From: Marinobacterium sedimentorum
GTDB lineage: Bacteria > Pseudomonadota > Gammaproteobacteria > Pseudomonadales > Balneatricaceae
Direction: 5' to 3'
Length of the DNA: 64,000 bases
Assembly (NCBI RefSeq): GCF_024267675.1
Contig: NZ_JALDYX010000021.1
Coordinates: forward strand, 18,933-82,932
The position numbers and the translations under genes are program-made. The notes under the pieces were generated by a model. It saw only the letters and a list, made by a program, of their open reading frames with translations. It did no database searches and was not told the DNA's origin. Positions 52,555 through 61,299 of this stretch are shown piece by piece. Position 1 is the stretch's first letter. Each line of letters starts with the position of its first letter.

Positions 52555-53595
52555 TCAGGGCCGCGCCCTTCGCCCAGGGCGCGCAGCCTGCTCTGCGGCA
52601 CCGGCTCTGAAATACAACGCCAGCACAATCAGGGGCGCATAGGCCAGCAGGATAGCCAGCAGCGGCCCTGCCCAGCCGATGACGCAGAAAGATGCCAGTG
52701 GCAGCAGCCAACACAGATTAATGGCGAGCACCCCAAGGGTTACGGTGCGATGGCTGGCATAGGATCGTGCCGCCTGCTGGTAGGCATGGCTGCAGTGCGC
52801 CTCGGCCAGGCGCTGCCCCCGTACCAAGCGATGCAGCAGAGTAACGCTGGCATCACAGACGAAGACCGCCAGCAGAATCAGCCAGCCTGCAAAGAGCAGC
52901 AGCGACTGGTGCGCCGCCATAATTGACAGCAAGCCAAGCATCAGGCCGATAAAGCCACTGCCGGCATCGCCCATGAAAATACGCGCAGGCGGCCAGTTCC
53001 AGCACAGAAACCCCAGCGCCGCCGCCGCCAGCAGTGCTGGCAACAGCAGATCAAGCGGCGCCAGACCCAGCAACCACCCCAACCAACAGGCCCCGACACA
53101 GACAGACACCACCTCAACCCCGGCGATGCCATCGATGCCATCCATAAAGTTATACAGATTCAGCAGCCAGACCAGGTAGAGCAGCCCAACCCCAAAACCC
53201 AGCAGACCAGGCGCAAGCGATACGCTAAACAGCTCCACCGGCGGCACACCGCCAAGCCAGAACAACCCCCAGCCCGCGGCCACAAAGTGCACCAGCAGGC
53301 GCCAGCGCGCCGCGACGCCGCCGCGATCATCCAGCCAGCCGATCGCCGCCACCAGGATTCCCGCGCCCCCAAGGGCGGCAAAGGACTCTATCGCCATGAG
53401 TCCCTGTAACCAGAGCACCACCATGGCGCCAAGAAACACCAGCACAATCGATATACCGCCACCACGGGCTGTTGGCACAAGATGGGAACTGCGCCCATTG
53501 GGCACATCCAGCATGCCGCCGGCCAGCGCATAACGCCGTACCAGCCCGGTAAGCAGCGCGGATACACCCAGGGCCAGCACGAACCATCCGATCAT
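52555..53595 (-). CDS. wbpL: Undecaprenyl-phosphate sugar-1-phosphate transferase (WbpL/WecA family)
   Basis: 346-residue integral membrane enzyme that loads the first sugar (probably FucNAc or QuiNAc) onto undecaprenyl phosphate to start O-antigen synthesis. Motifs are DVPNGRSSHLVPTARGGG (cytoplasmic loop), NLYNFMDGIDGIAGVEV (catalytic DGxDG-like aspartates) and FMGDAGSGFIGLMLG. The start at 53595 (MIGWFVLALG) has a TGAGG site; an ATG at 53613 lies within the end of the upstream gene. The upstream neighbour's extended REP-derived tail ends 11 bp before this start. Confidence 0.93.
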   Translation of the reverse strand: MIGWFVLALGVSALLTGLVRRYALAGGMLDVPNGRSSHLVPTARGGGISIVLVFLGAMVVLWLQGLMAIESFAALGGAGILVAAIGWLDDRGGVAARWRLLVHFVAAGWGLFWLGGVPPVELFSVSLAPGLLGFGVGLLYLVWLLNLYNFMDGIDGIAGVEVVSVCVGACWLGWLLGLAPLDLLLPALLAAAALGFLCWNWPPARIFMGDAGSGFIGLMLGLLSIMAAHQSLLLFAGWLILLAVFVCDASVTLLHRLVRGQRLAEAHCSHAYQQAARSYASHRTVTLGVLAINLCWLLPLASFCVIGWAGPLLAILLAYAPLIVLALYFRAGAAEQAARPGRRARP

Positions 53596-53605
53596 CACCG
53601 CCACC

Positions 53606-54946
53606 TCAGGCATCCCCGGATGTCTCCCGGCTGCACCCCGTAGGAGCGGCGCCCGTAGGAGCGGAGTCCTCTCCGCGAAGCTTTTTGCCTCCACCACCAT
53701 TGCTTACGGCAGAACCAGCCCCCGTAGGAGCTGTGCCTATGGGAGCGCTGCCTGTGGGAGCGGAGTCCTCTCCGCGAATCTTTTTGCCTCCACCAACATT
53801 GCTTACGCCAGAACCAGCCCCCGTAGGAGCGGCGCACCCGGTGGGCATTTCACCCCCGCCGCGAAGCTTTTCTTGCGATGCGCGCAAATCTCTCCCCGTA
53901 GGAGCGGCGCCCCGCCGCGAAGCTCTTTCCTCTGGGCGTACATCTATCCCCGTAGGAGCGATCCCCTCCCCACCGAACCGCCTGGCCATAAAATCATCCA
54001 CCGTTTTCTGAATGCCTTCCTCCACCGAAACAGGAGGCCTCCAACCGAGCGTATCCATCGTATGCCGAATATCCAGCTGCAAGGAATCACAAAGCCTGGA
54101 CGCCACACTGCCTCGCCCAGCCCAGTCTGCCGCTTTACGCAATACAGACACCGGAAACGGAAACAGCCGGGAATTCTTCCCCATGGCCCGGCTCAAGCGC
54201 CCGATCAAACCGGGCGTGGACAGGTCCTCGTTATCGGACACCAGAAAGGTCTGATTCGCCGCGGCTGGATGATCCATGCAGGTGATGATCAGATCCACCA
54301 GGTTATCCAGCCCCACCAGGCTGCGGCGGTTATCCAAAGAGCCCAACGGAAAAAAAGCCCCGCGCTCTATCCACGTCAGCAGGCTGCGAAAATTGGCTTT
54401 AACTCCAGGCCCATAGACCAGCGGCGGCCGGATAATCACCACCTCCATGCCCGTCTCCCGCGAAAGCGCCCGCAACCCCTGCTCCGCTTCCCATTTGGAC
54501 AGCGCGTAGGGGTCGGTGGGCGCGCAAAGATCATGGGCGGTAAACGGCTGCCCTGCCAGAGTCGACTCACCGTTAACCTTGATACTGCTGAGGAAGATAA
54601 AACGCCTGACACCGGCCTGTGCCGCAGCGCGGGCGAACTCAAGCGTCGCCACGGTGTTCACTGCTCTAAAGGCTGTGAGCGGATCCGCCGCGTCGTCGGC
54701 CATCACATGCACACGGGCCGCGCAGTGGATAACGACATCCGCCTTCTCGAGCACGGCAGGCAACGCAGAGCCGCGCTGTGCGTCACACAGATCAAAATGC
54801 AGCGACTCGGCGCGGCTGCCAATCGCCTGCGAGCGGGAAGCTGCAATGACATTCACGCCAGGCTCCCTGAGCAAACGCTTGCACAGTGCCGTACCAAGAA
54901 ACCCGGCGCTGCCGGTAACAAACGCCGTATTGGAGTCAGCTGGCAT
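53606..54946 (-). CDS. NAD-dependent epimerase/dehydratase (WbpV-like) with REP-derived C-terminal tail
   Basis: 446 residues. Residues 1-324 are a typical SDR sugar epimerase/reductase: GSAGFLG (12-18), RFIFLSSIKVNGES (115-128), the catalytic Tyr147 and Lys151 in PYALSKWEAEQ, and a normal C-terminus LGWRPPVSVEEGIQKTVDDF. WbpV-type enzymes (about 320 residues) produce UDP-FucNAc-type sugars. Residues 325-446 (nucleotides 53606-53974) have no family similarity. They are translated from REP repeats and carry many APTG motifs and a 33-residue duplication. The start at 54946 (MPADSNTAFVTG) is preferred over an upstream ATG. Confidence 0.9.
   Translation of the reverse strand: MPADSNTAFVTGSAGFLGTALCKRLLREPGVNVIAASRSQAIGSRAESLHFDLCDAQRGSALPAVLEKADVVIHCAARVHVMADDAADPLTAFRAVNTVATLEFARAAAQAGVRRFIFLSSIKVNGESTLAGQPFTAHDLCAPTDPYALSKWEAEQGLRALSRETGMEVVIIRPPLVYGPGVKANFRSLLTWIERGAFFPLGSLDNRRSLVGLDNLVDLIITCMDHPAAANQTFLVSDNEDLSTPGLIGRLSRAMGKNSRLFPFPVSVLRKAADWAGRGSVASRLCDSLQLDIRHTMDTLGWRPPVSVEEGIQKTVDDFMARRFGGEGIAPTGIDVRPEERASRRGAAPTGRDLRASQEKLRGGGEMPTGCAAPTGAGSGVSNVGGGKKIRGEDSAPTGSAPIGTAPTGAGSAVSNGGGGKKLRGEDSAPTGAAPTGCSRETSGDA
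53638..53974. repeat. REP array lying inside the epimerase coding region
   Basis: At least six REP-like units in this stretch share the CCCGTAGGAGC head (53654, 53722, 53822, 53896 and 53950 among others); the best is GTAGGAGCGGCGCCCCGCCG at 53898. A 69-bp segment at 53655 is repeated at 53754, exactly 99 bp apart, so the copies stay in frame. On the minus strand the head reads GCTCCTACGGG, giving Ala-Pro-Thr-Gly each time. Confidence 0.88.
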
Positions 54947-55015
54947 TAAACAAAGCCCTGCGCGTTGTGCTGGCCAGAGGCCAGATGCTGGCCTGGACAA
55001 GCGGCATCCGAGAAG

Positions 55016-55795
55016 TCATGTTCGCAACCCCAACTTCCTTGAGCCAGAGCGTAAAAAATATTTCACCATACTGACCATAAACCAGTAAAAATGCCGGGAA
55101 AAAAGCCGCTTGTTGGCCTGCCGGCACAGATGCACCGCTTTGAGCTGCGGCAGGTAAAGCACCGGTTCACCAAACTGGTCACGGGCACGGCGGCAAATGT
55201 CCACATCCTCCAGATACATGAAGAAGCGTTCATCGAAGCCATGCAGCTGCTGATACAACTCGGCTTTGAACAGCAGGAAGGCTCCGGAGGCCCAGTCTAC
55301 CAGTGCGGGTTTGCCAATTGATGCCTTGTCGTAGGCGGCCGGGTTGGAACCCAGCAGAAATCCCCGCGCAAAGTCCATCAGTGAAGGGAAACGCTTGATG
55401 TTGAAGTCGGGCCGGGTTAGTTCCCGGTCCTGGTACAGGTTGATGGTCAACAGCCTGGCGGCGCGCTGCTCAGCCGCATTAACAGTCTTCAGCAGCACAT
55501 CAGGCGCTATGACCAGATCCGGGTTATGCAAACAGAAATAATCACCGGGCTGCATGCCAAGCTTAGAGCGGCAAAATTCGAATACCGCATTGTTGTTGGC
55601 GCCGAACCCCATTGGCGACGGCGCCGCCAAATAGTGCATTGAGCAACCCAATGCCAGATTTCGCAACTCGGTGCAGCCGAGGTTGTCCCGGATCACGACT
55701 TCCACACCTTCTCGCGCGGCCAACGCCTGCAACTGCTTATTTTGGCTAATCAGCACCTCATGCCCGTGGGACACCACCGACACAAACAGCGTCAT
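55016..55795 (-). CDS. Glycosyltransferase family 2 protein
   Basis: 259 residues, GT-A fold of the rhamnosyltransferase (WbbL/RfbN) type by sequence feel. It starts MTLFVSVVSHGHEVLISQNK and has a FCLHNPDLVI segment (in place of the usual DxD) plus MYLEDVDICRRARD, a common acceptor-side motif. It overlaps the preceding GT4 gene by 4 bp (ATGA). The acceptor and donor cannot be deduced from sequence alone. Confidence 0.85.
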   Translation of the reverse strand: MTLFVSVVSHGHEVLISQNKQLQALAAREGVEVVIRDNLGCTELRNLALGCSMHYLAAPSPMGFGANNNAVFEFCRSKLGMQPGDYFCLHNPDLVIAPDVLLKTVNAAEQRAARLLTINLYQDRELTRPDFNIKRFPSLMDFARGFLLGSNPAAYDKASIGKPALVDWASGAFLLFKAELYQQLHGFDERFFMYLEDVDICRRARDQFGEPVLYLPQLKAVHLCRQANKRLFSRHFYWFMVSMVKYFLRSGSRKLGLRT

Positions 55796-56922
55796 TTGGT
55801 TGTTTCCGGCGGGTTATCTTGCGAAGTTATACAGGACACTAGCTCATCCCAGCCATTCAATACCGGCACGCCGGCAGGCATTGAAAAATCACTCCCCTCA
55901 AATCCCTTTCCACTCGCAAGTGCCTCAATATGATCCGCCAACTGATACGGATCGTCTGGATCAAAAAAATTCACTCTATCGTATACACCCAAGGTTTCCC
56001 GGGCATACGGAAGATCGGCAGCCAAGACAGCAAGCCCCATGGATTTCGCTTCGGTTAATGGTAAGCCCCAGGTTTCCAGCTTTGAAGGAAAAACCAAGGC
56101 GTCGCTCTGCCGATACTCATCAAATACGGCTTTATGCGACAAGCGACCAATGAAACAAATGCCTTCAATATTACGTGCGCAGAACGCTAGATAACGGGCA
56201 TAGAGGCTATCCGTAGCCGACAGGGTGATACGAATCTCAAAACGCCTGACGCCTCGCTGATGCAGTACCTTTGCAGCCTTTATCAACACCTCAATATTTT
56301 TAAAAGTACGCGGCAATGTTGGATAAAACAATCTGACCATATTTTCATTATTTAATTTAAAATCCGACCTGGCCTCAGACATTACTTCATCTGAGAAACA
56401 TTCAGGTCGCGCAACTGCGACATTATCAATAGAGTACGTACTTTGAAAATAATCACGAATATAGCTCTGCTGAACAAATACAGTATTGTTCGCACCTATG
56501 TTCAGAAGGTACAAGTAACGATAAAAGATCGAAAAAGCAAAAACCGTCGGCTGAAAAAAAAGGTCTTTCAAACCTGCGCGATATAGTGGGGTGGCATTAT
56601 GACAATAAACAAACTGCCGACAGGCAGTAGTTCTAGGAGTAATATCATGAAGTGAAAACCATACACACGGCTGAATTCGGCAACTAATTTTATAACTACT
56701 CACGAACTCAAAATAAATCCTGCATAGCCAATTTTTCTTTGGGCTTCGCACACTAATAAGTTTTATTCGTTGATAGGCCGGATATAGACTTTTATCATAT
56801 ACCAGAGCAACTACTCGGCAATTGATAATTTTATCGGCTGCAGACAGAAATTCTTTTGCTACCGTCAAAGTGCCACCCTGGTTTAACCCGACAGCACTGA
56901 TTACAATTAATTTAGCTGGCAC
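55792..56922 (-). CDS. Glycosyltransferase family 4 protein
   Basis: 376 residues, GT-B fold of the GT1/GT4 group. The N-terminal MPAKLIVISAVGLNQGGTL resembles the acceptor-binding loop, and the C-terminal donor-site EAKSMGLAVLAADLPYARET contains the E(x7)E-type motif (ALVFPSKLETWGLPLTEAKS). The start is probably GTG at 56922. The coding DNA is clearly AT-richer than that of the flanking manC and epimerase genes. It lies in an O-antigen assembly series. Confidence 0.85.
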   Translation of the reverse strand: MPAKLIVISAVGLNQGGTLTVAKEFLSAADKIINCRVVALVYDKSLYPAYQRIKLISVRSPKKNWLCRIYFEFVSSYKISCRIQPCVWFSLHDITPRTTACRQFVYCHNATPLYRAGLKDLFFQPTVFAFSIFYRYLYLLNIGANNTVFVQQSYIRDYFQSTYSIDNVAVARPECFSDEVMSEARSDFKLNNENMVRLFYPTLPRTFKNIEVLIKAAKVLHQRGVRRFEIRITLSATDSLYARYLAFCARNIEGICFIGRLSHKAVFDEYRQSDALVFPSKLETWGLPLTEAKSMGLAVLAADLPYARETLGVYDRVNFFDPDDPYQLADHIEALASGKGFEGSDFSMPAGVPVLNGWDELVSCITSQDNPPETTK

Positions 56923-56953
56923 TTTTTATATTTTTCTCCATGTCGATCACAAG

Positions 56954-57703
56954 CTAACTTAATATAATACGCAATTTAATTAAATGCACCTTTAACTTAA
57001 GCTTAACGTAGGAAAGACAAAAAAAATAAATATTTTTGAGGCGTGATACGGTGCAATGAAGTTTTCTTGCCAGATAAGCCTCATAGATAGATTTAACGCT
57101 CATAAAAGAAACACCACCAACCTCCATATAAGCCACTATGAAGTCAACATATCCGGCATTAAGTTTACACCCCTTTCTTAAAAGAAGTTCGTAATCACCA
57201 ACAATATCAAAACTTTTACTATATAAACCAACATATTTATAAAGTTCAATATTATGGGCAGAGCCAGGGTGTGCAACGTTCATCCACTTCCTGAATTTTT
57301 TCCATTCCCAACAGGAGCCAACCGTTTTTAACAATTGACCTGAAGTATCGACCCAACCGACTTTACCACTGACGTAATCGAGATTATCATGCGAAATACA
57401 ATATTCTGCCAAGTACTTCAGCGCATCAGCACCCAGGTAGTCGTCGGCCCCCAAAAATATTACCCACTTCCCTTCTGCAAGAGAAATCCCCTTATTCCAG
57501 GCGTCATATATTCCCTCATCAGGTTCACTGAGCCACTTACTGACAACTGGATGTTCTTTAACAATTTCCACCGTACCATCACGACTATTACCGTCGATAA
57601 CTATCACTTCGACGTCATCAAATTTCTGATCAACAACTGAATCAAGACACCGTCTTATACAGTTCTCAACATTATATACAGCTATCACTATCGAAAATAA
57701 CAA
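56954..57703 (-). CDS. Glycosyltransferase family 2 protein
   Basis: 249 residues, GT-A fold (WcaA/WcaE-like). It begins MLFSIVIAVYNVENCIRRCL, has the metal-binding LGADDYLGADALKYL motif, and contains VIDGNSRDGTVEIVKE and DEGIYDAWNKGISLAEG. The start is a TTG at 57703 preceded by AAGGA; no ATG alternative fits the family. The sequence is strongly AT-rich (many AAA, ATA and TTA codons), pointing to acquisition from a low-GC source. Confidence 0.85.
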   Translation of the reverse strand: MLFSIVIAVYNVENCIRRCLDSVVDQKFDDVEVIVIDGNSRDGTVEIVKEHPVVSKWLSEPDEGIYDAWNKGISLAEGKWVIFLGADDYLGADALKYLAEYCISHDNLDYVSGKVGWVDTSGQLLKTVGSCWEWKKFRKWMNVAHPGSAHNIELYKYVGLYSKSFDIVGDYELLLRKGCKLNAGYVDFIVAYMEVGGVSFMSVKSIYEAYLARKLHCTVSRLKNIYFFCLSYVKLKLKVHLIKLRIILS

Positions 57704-57792
57704 TTATTGATCCTTTAAATATTAATCTTCGGATATCTAACCAAACAACAACAGTATAAAAAACTCGACATCCAAGTCTGATTTAATCAACC

Positions 57793-58767
57793 TTAAGCTA
57801 TCTTTCTAATGTAAAGTGACCCAGGTTCTCGATCCGGGGTTAGGAAAGGCGAGACCAATTTAAGATCATCATAATGCTGATGATGCAAATAGTTCAATGC
57901 ACCAATAATTTCCCAACTGCTGTTGTGTGACAGAAACGCTTCCAAAATGTATTGTTCATTCCAAAACTTAACTTCATCTTGCATCCAGTTGGCTGGATAG
58001 TTTCTGGGAGAAAATATGTCATGAACATGAACGATCACTCCCTTTCTAAGGGTTGGTAGCAACTCAAGGTATTCAAAAAGAATATCACCCTGAGGCCTTA
58101 TTATATGTGATGAATCGATAAATAAAATATCGTTTTCACCAAGCTCAGAGAAAAAACTAATGGGTAATTCTTCAACCTTCTCTCTTACTACTTCCACACC
58201 TGTTTCTTCAAGCCATGGCATTTCATAGGGCTCAACACATAGATGCTTGCATTTATAACCAGAGTCGCCCTGTGTATTCTTCAATATAGCTTTAGCCGCT
58301 ATCAAGGTTGAATTTCCGCTGCCTATTTCATACACCTTCGAAGGCTTTAAGTAGCGAATTATTTGATACAAATATTCCGCATCGCCCGACTCAAAAGCGC
58401 CATTCCCGAAATAAAAAGTTTTATCGTCCAACTTTGTGTTCGACAAGTCTTCAAGCTCAAATGCCAAAACCAACTTCCCTAAAAGAACTAACTGCTCGTC
58501 AACATTCCAATCTATACCACTGAGTGGTCGGTTATCTGAAAATGGCCGACTTGGATTTCTGTTGTCAAATTGTGGTTCGTAGTAATGATTCCGAATAGGA
58601 AAAACACCTACTTTGAACAAGACCTTCTTTGAAAAAGGCAATCGATGCACACCCAATCGACGTATATATTTCAGTAAAAAAGCCGCAGGATAAACCAGAA
58701 AAGCCAAGAAAAAGTCAGCTATTGGAAGTATGCGGATAATAGATTCCCTGACACTTATCTTTCGCAT
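57793..58767 (-). CDS. Class I SAM-dependent methyltransferase
   Basis: 324 residues. A hydrophobic N-terminal segment (ILPIADFFLAFLVYPAAFLL) suggests membrane association. The SAM-binding motif is VYEIGSGNSTLIAAK, followed by LCVEPYEMPWLEETG, ENDILFIDSSHIIRPQGD and VIVHVHDIFSPRNYP. It could methylate a sugar or lipid-linked intermediate. The start is placed at ATG 58767; a GTG two codons upstream (58773) is possible. Codon use is AT-rich like the neighbouring GT2 gene. Confidence 0.8.
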   Translation of the reverse strand: MRKISVRESIIRILPIADFFLAFLVYPAAFLLKYIRRLGVHRLPFSKKVLFKVGVFPIRNHYYEPQFDNRNPSRPFSDNRPLSGIDWNVDEQLVLLGKLVLAFELEDLSNTKLDDKTFYFGNGAFESGDAEYLYQIIRYLKPSKVYEIGSGNSTLIAAKAILKNTQGDSGYKCKHLCVEPYEMPWLEETGVEVVREKVEELPISFFSELGENDILFIDSSHIIRPQGDILFEYLELLPTLRKGVIVHVHDIFSPRNYPANWMQDEVKFWNEQYILEAFLSHNSSWEIIGALNYLHHQHYDDLKLVSPFLTPDREPGSLYIRKIA

Positions 58768-58863
58768 TACCACCGTCCCTTGGTGAAAACAGTTAAACTA
58801 AAGAAACCACACAAATCTAAACAATATGTTTTGCTATGGCCACAGCGGCCAATAACAAGAGAC

Positions 58864-60276
58864 TCAATTCCGACCATACAGATCCTCAAGCCTCACAATA
58901 TCATCCTCTCCCAGATAAGAACCGGACTGCACTTCAATCAGCTCCAGTGGCACACGGCCGGGGTTTTCCAGTGAGTGAACCTGCCCTATGGGTATGTATG
59001 TAGACTGATTTTCGGTCACCAGGTAGGTCTTTTCACCGTTGGTGACCTTTGCCGTACCGCTGACGACGACCCAGTGCTCAGCCCGGTGATGGTGCATCTG
59101 CACCGACAGCTTCGCGCCAGGCTTCACGGTAATGTGCTTCACCTGATAGCGGTTGCCCGCGTCGATAGCATCAAAGCAGCCCCAGGGCCGGTAAACCTGG
59201 CGGTGATTGATGTGCTCCGTTCTGCCCTGCTGTTTGAGCTGCTCTACGATGTGCTTTACATCCTGCACCCGGTCTTTGCTGGCGACCAGCACCGCATCCC
59301 GGGTTTCAACGATCACCAGGTCTTCCACGCCTATGGCCGCCACCAGCCGGTGCTCGGCGTAGGCCAGAATCTGCCGGCAATCCTTGGTCAGCACATCGCC
59401 TTTGAGCACATTGCCCTCGGCATCCTTGGCGGATACATCGGCCAGCGCCGACCATGAGCCAACATCACTCCAGCCGGCATCCAGCGGCACCAGAACTGCC
59501 TCCCGGGTATGCTCCATCACGGCGTAATCGATGGATTCCGAGGCACAGTCGGCAAATGCCTTGGGGTCTAGCCGCACAAAGTCCAGATCCTCTTTGGCAC
59601 CAGCAATCGCCTGCCGACAGCAGTGCAGCATATCGGGGCGAAAAGCTTCCAGTTCAGCCAGATAGCGGCTGGCCCGGAACATGAACATGCCACTGTTCCA
59701 GAAGTAGTCTTGGGAGTCTACATAGGCCTGCGCCGTTGCCAGGTCAGGCTTTTCCACAAATTCGGCAACCGTCAGCGCAGCGCTGCTGTGGTCTGCCTGC
59801 GGCCTGGCCTTAATATAGCCATAGCCCGTTTCAGGACAGGATGGCACTATGCCAAAGGTGACCAGGCGCCCGGCCTGGGCCTGCTCCAGCGCAATGCCAA
59901 TGGCAGCCTGAAATGCCGGCTGATCCTGAATCAGGTGATCCGCAGGCAGCACCAGCAGTACCGGGTCCTCACCGTTGCCCGTCGCCTGAATGGCCGCCAG
60001 CGCAATCGCCGGCGCCGTATTGCGCCCCTGGGGTTCAAGCAAAATGGTCGCGCCTTCAACCCCGATCTGTCGCAACTGCTCGGCGGCCATAAAGCGGTGT
60101 TCTTCGTTACAGATCAGAACCGGTGGCTCACAGCTCAGGCCGGCAAGCCGCTCCAGCGTCGCCTGCAGCATGGTTTTGTCACCGTCCAGCTGCAGAAACT
60201 GCTTGGGGCTTAGCTGGCGGGAAAGGGGCCACAAACGAGAGCCGGTTCCACCGGCCATAACTACGGGCACAAACAT
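58864..60276 (-). CDS. manC: Mannose-1-phosphate guanylyltransferase / mannose-6-phosphate isomerase
   Basis: 470-residue bifunctional type-II enzyme (WbpW/AlgA/ManC type) that supplies GDP-mannose. The nucleotidyltransferase domain has VMAGGTGSRLWPLSRQLSPK at its N-terminus and FVEKPDLA later. The C-terminal cupin (PMI) domain has LSVQMHHHRAEHWVVVSG. A GAGGGAG site precedes the ATG. It feeds the gmd and fcl products encoded just upstream. Confidence 0.96.
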   Translation of the reverse strand: MFVPVVMAGGTGSRLWPLSRQLSPKQFLQLDGDKTMLQATLERLAGLSCEPPVLICNEEHRFMAAEQLRQIGVEGATILLEPQGRNTAPAIALAAIQATGNGEDPVLLVLPADHLIQDQPAFQAAIGIALEQAQAGRLVTFGIVPSCPETGYGYIKARPQADHSSAALTVAEFVEKPDLATAQAYVDSQDYFWNSGMFMFRASRYLAELEAFRPDMLHCCRQAIAGAKEDLDFVRLDPKAFADCASESIDYAVMEHTREAVLVPLDAGWSDVGSWSALADVSAKDAEGNVLKGDVLTKDCRQILAYAEHRLVAAIGVEDLVIVETRDAVLVASKDRVQDVKHIVEQLKQQGRTEHINHRQVYRPWGCFDAIDAGNRYQVKHITVKPGAKLSVQMHHHRAEHWVVVSGTAKVTNGEKTYLVTENQSTYIPIGQVHSLENPGRVPLELIEVQSGSYLGEDDIVRLEDLYGRN

Positions 60277-60323
60277 TCGGTTACTCCCTCAGCCTTGATA
60301 CTTGATTTCAGGTGCGCACGGAA

Positions 60324-61295
60324 CTACTCCCGAACCCTGCCCTGCTCTGCCTCGAACCATCGGTACAGCGCCTTGAGCCCGGTTTCCAGTTCAATGGACG
60401 GCTGCCAGCCAAGGGCCTGTACGCGGCTTATGTCCAGCAACTTGCGCGGCGTACCATCGGGCCTGGAGGTATCAAAGACCAAGCGCCCGTTAAAGCCTGC
60501 GATCCTGGCGATGGACTGCGCCAGTTCACGGATACTGACTTCCTGCCCGGAACCGATATTGATATGGGATTGCATCGGCGTTGTCTGGGACGCGAACACC
60601 GGCTGTTCCAATTCCATCAAATGCACGCAGGCATGCGCCAGGTCATCCACATGCAGAAATTCGCGCAGCGGCCTGCCACTGCCCCAGATGTCTATCTGAT
60701 CGGCCTGTGACTGAACCGCATCATAAAACCGGCGCAGGAGCGCAGGAATCACATGGGCATTCTCGGCATGGAAATTGTCACCCGGCCCGTAAAGATTGGT
60801 CGGCATCACCGAACGGAAATCCCGGTCATGCTGGCGGTTAAAACTCTCGCACAGCTTGATACCGGCAATCTTGGCAATGGCATAGGGCTCGTTGGTGGGC
60901 TCCAGCGGCCCGGTCAACAGGGCTTCCTCCGGAATGGGCTGCGGCGCCAGCCTTGGGTAAATGCAGGAGGAGCCAAGAAACAGCAGCTTGTTCACACCGA
61001 CGCGATGCGCCGCCTGGATCAGGTTGCATTCGATCATCAGGTTATCGTAGAGAAAATCGGCAGGATAATGGCTGTTGGCATGAATCCCCCCCACCCTGGC
61101 CGCGGCCAGGTAAACCTGATCCACCCGGTGCTGCTTCAGGAAATCCTCAACGTCCTGCTGTCGGGTCAAGTCGAGTTCAGACCGGCCCTGGGTCAAAATA
61201 TTGGTATAACCCAGTGATTCAAGCCTGCGCTTGATTGCCGAGCCCACCATGCCGCGGTGCCCGGCGATATAAATACGGCTATCCAGCTGCGACAC
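60324..61295 (-). CDS. fcl: GDP-L-fucose synthase
   Basis: 323-residue epimerase-reductase (WcaG) that converts GDP-4-keto-6-deoxymannose to GDP-L-fucose. Motifs are IYIAGHRGMVGSAIKRRL (NADP site), FLGSSCIYPRLAPQPIPE, the catalytic Tyr/Lys in EPYAIAKIAGIKLCES, and MPTNLYGPGDNFHAENAHVI. The start is probably GTG at 61295, 4 bp after the gmd stop. The pair gmd-fcl makes GDP-L-fucose. Confidence 0.95.
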   Translation of the reverse strand: MSQLDSRIYIAGHRGMVGSAIKRRLESLGYTNILTQGRSELDLTRQQDVEDFLKQHRVDQVYLAAARVGGIHANSHYPADFLYDNLMIECNLIQAAHRVGVNKLLFLGSSCIYPRLAPQPIPEEALLTGPLEPTNEPYAIAKIAGIKLCESFNRQHDRDFRSVMPTNLYGPGDNFHAENAHVIPALLRRFYDAVQSQADQIDIWGSGRPLREFLHVDDLAHACVHLMELEQPVFASQTTPMQSHINIGSGQEVSIRELAQSIARIAGFNGRLVFDTSRPDGTPRKLLDISRVQALGWQPSIELETGLKALYRWFEAEQGRVRE

Positions 61296-61299
61296 CTCT

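Noticed and set aside
53685..54011. 108-codon plus-strand frame with repeated PVGA motifs
   Set aside because: It reads the same REP repeats on the other strand, with no start signal; the minus-strand epimerase frame has a real enzyme domain in front.
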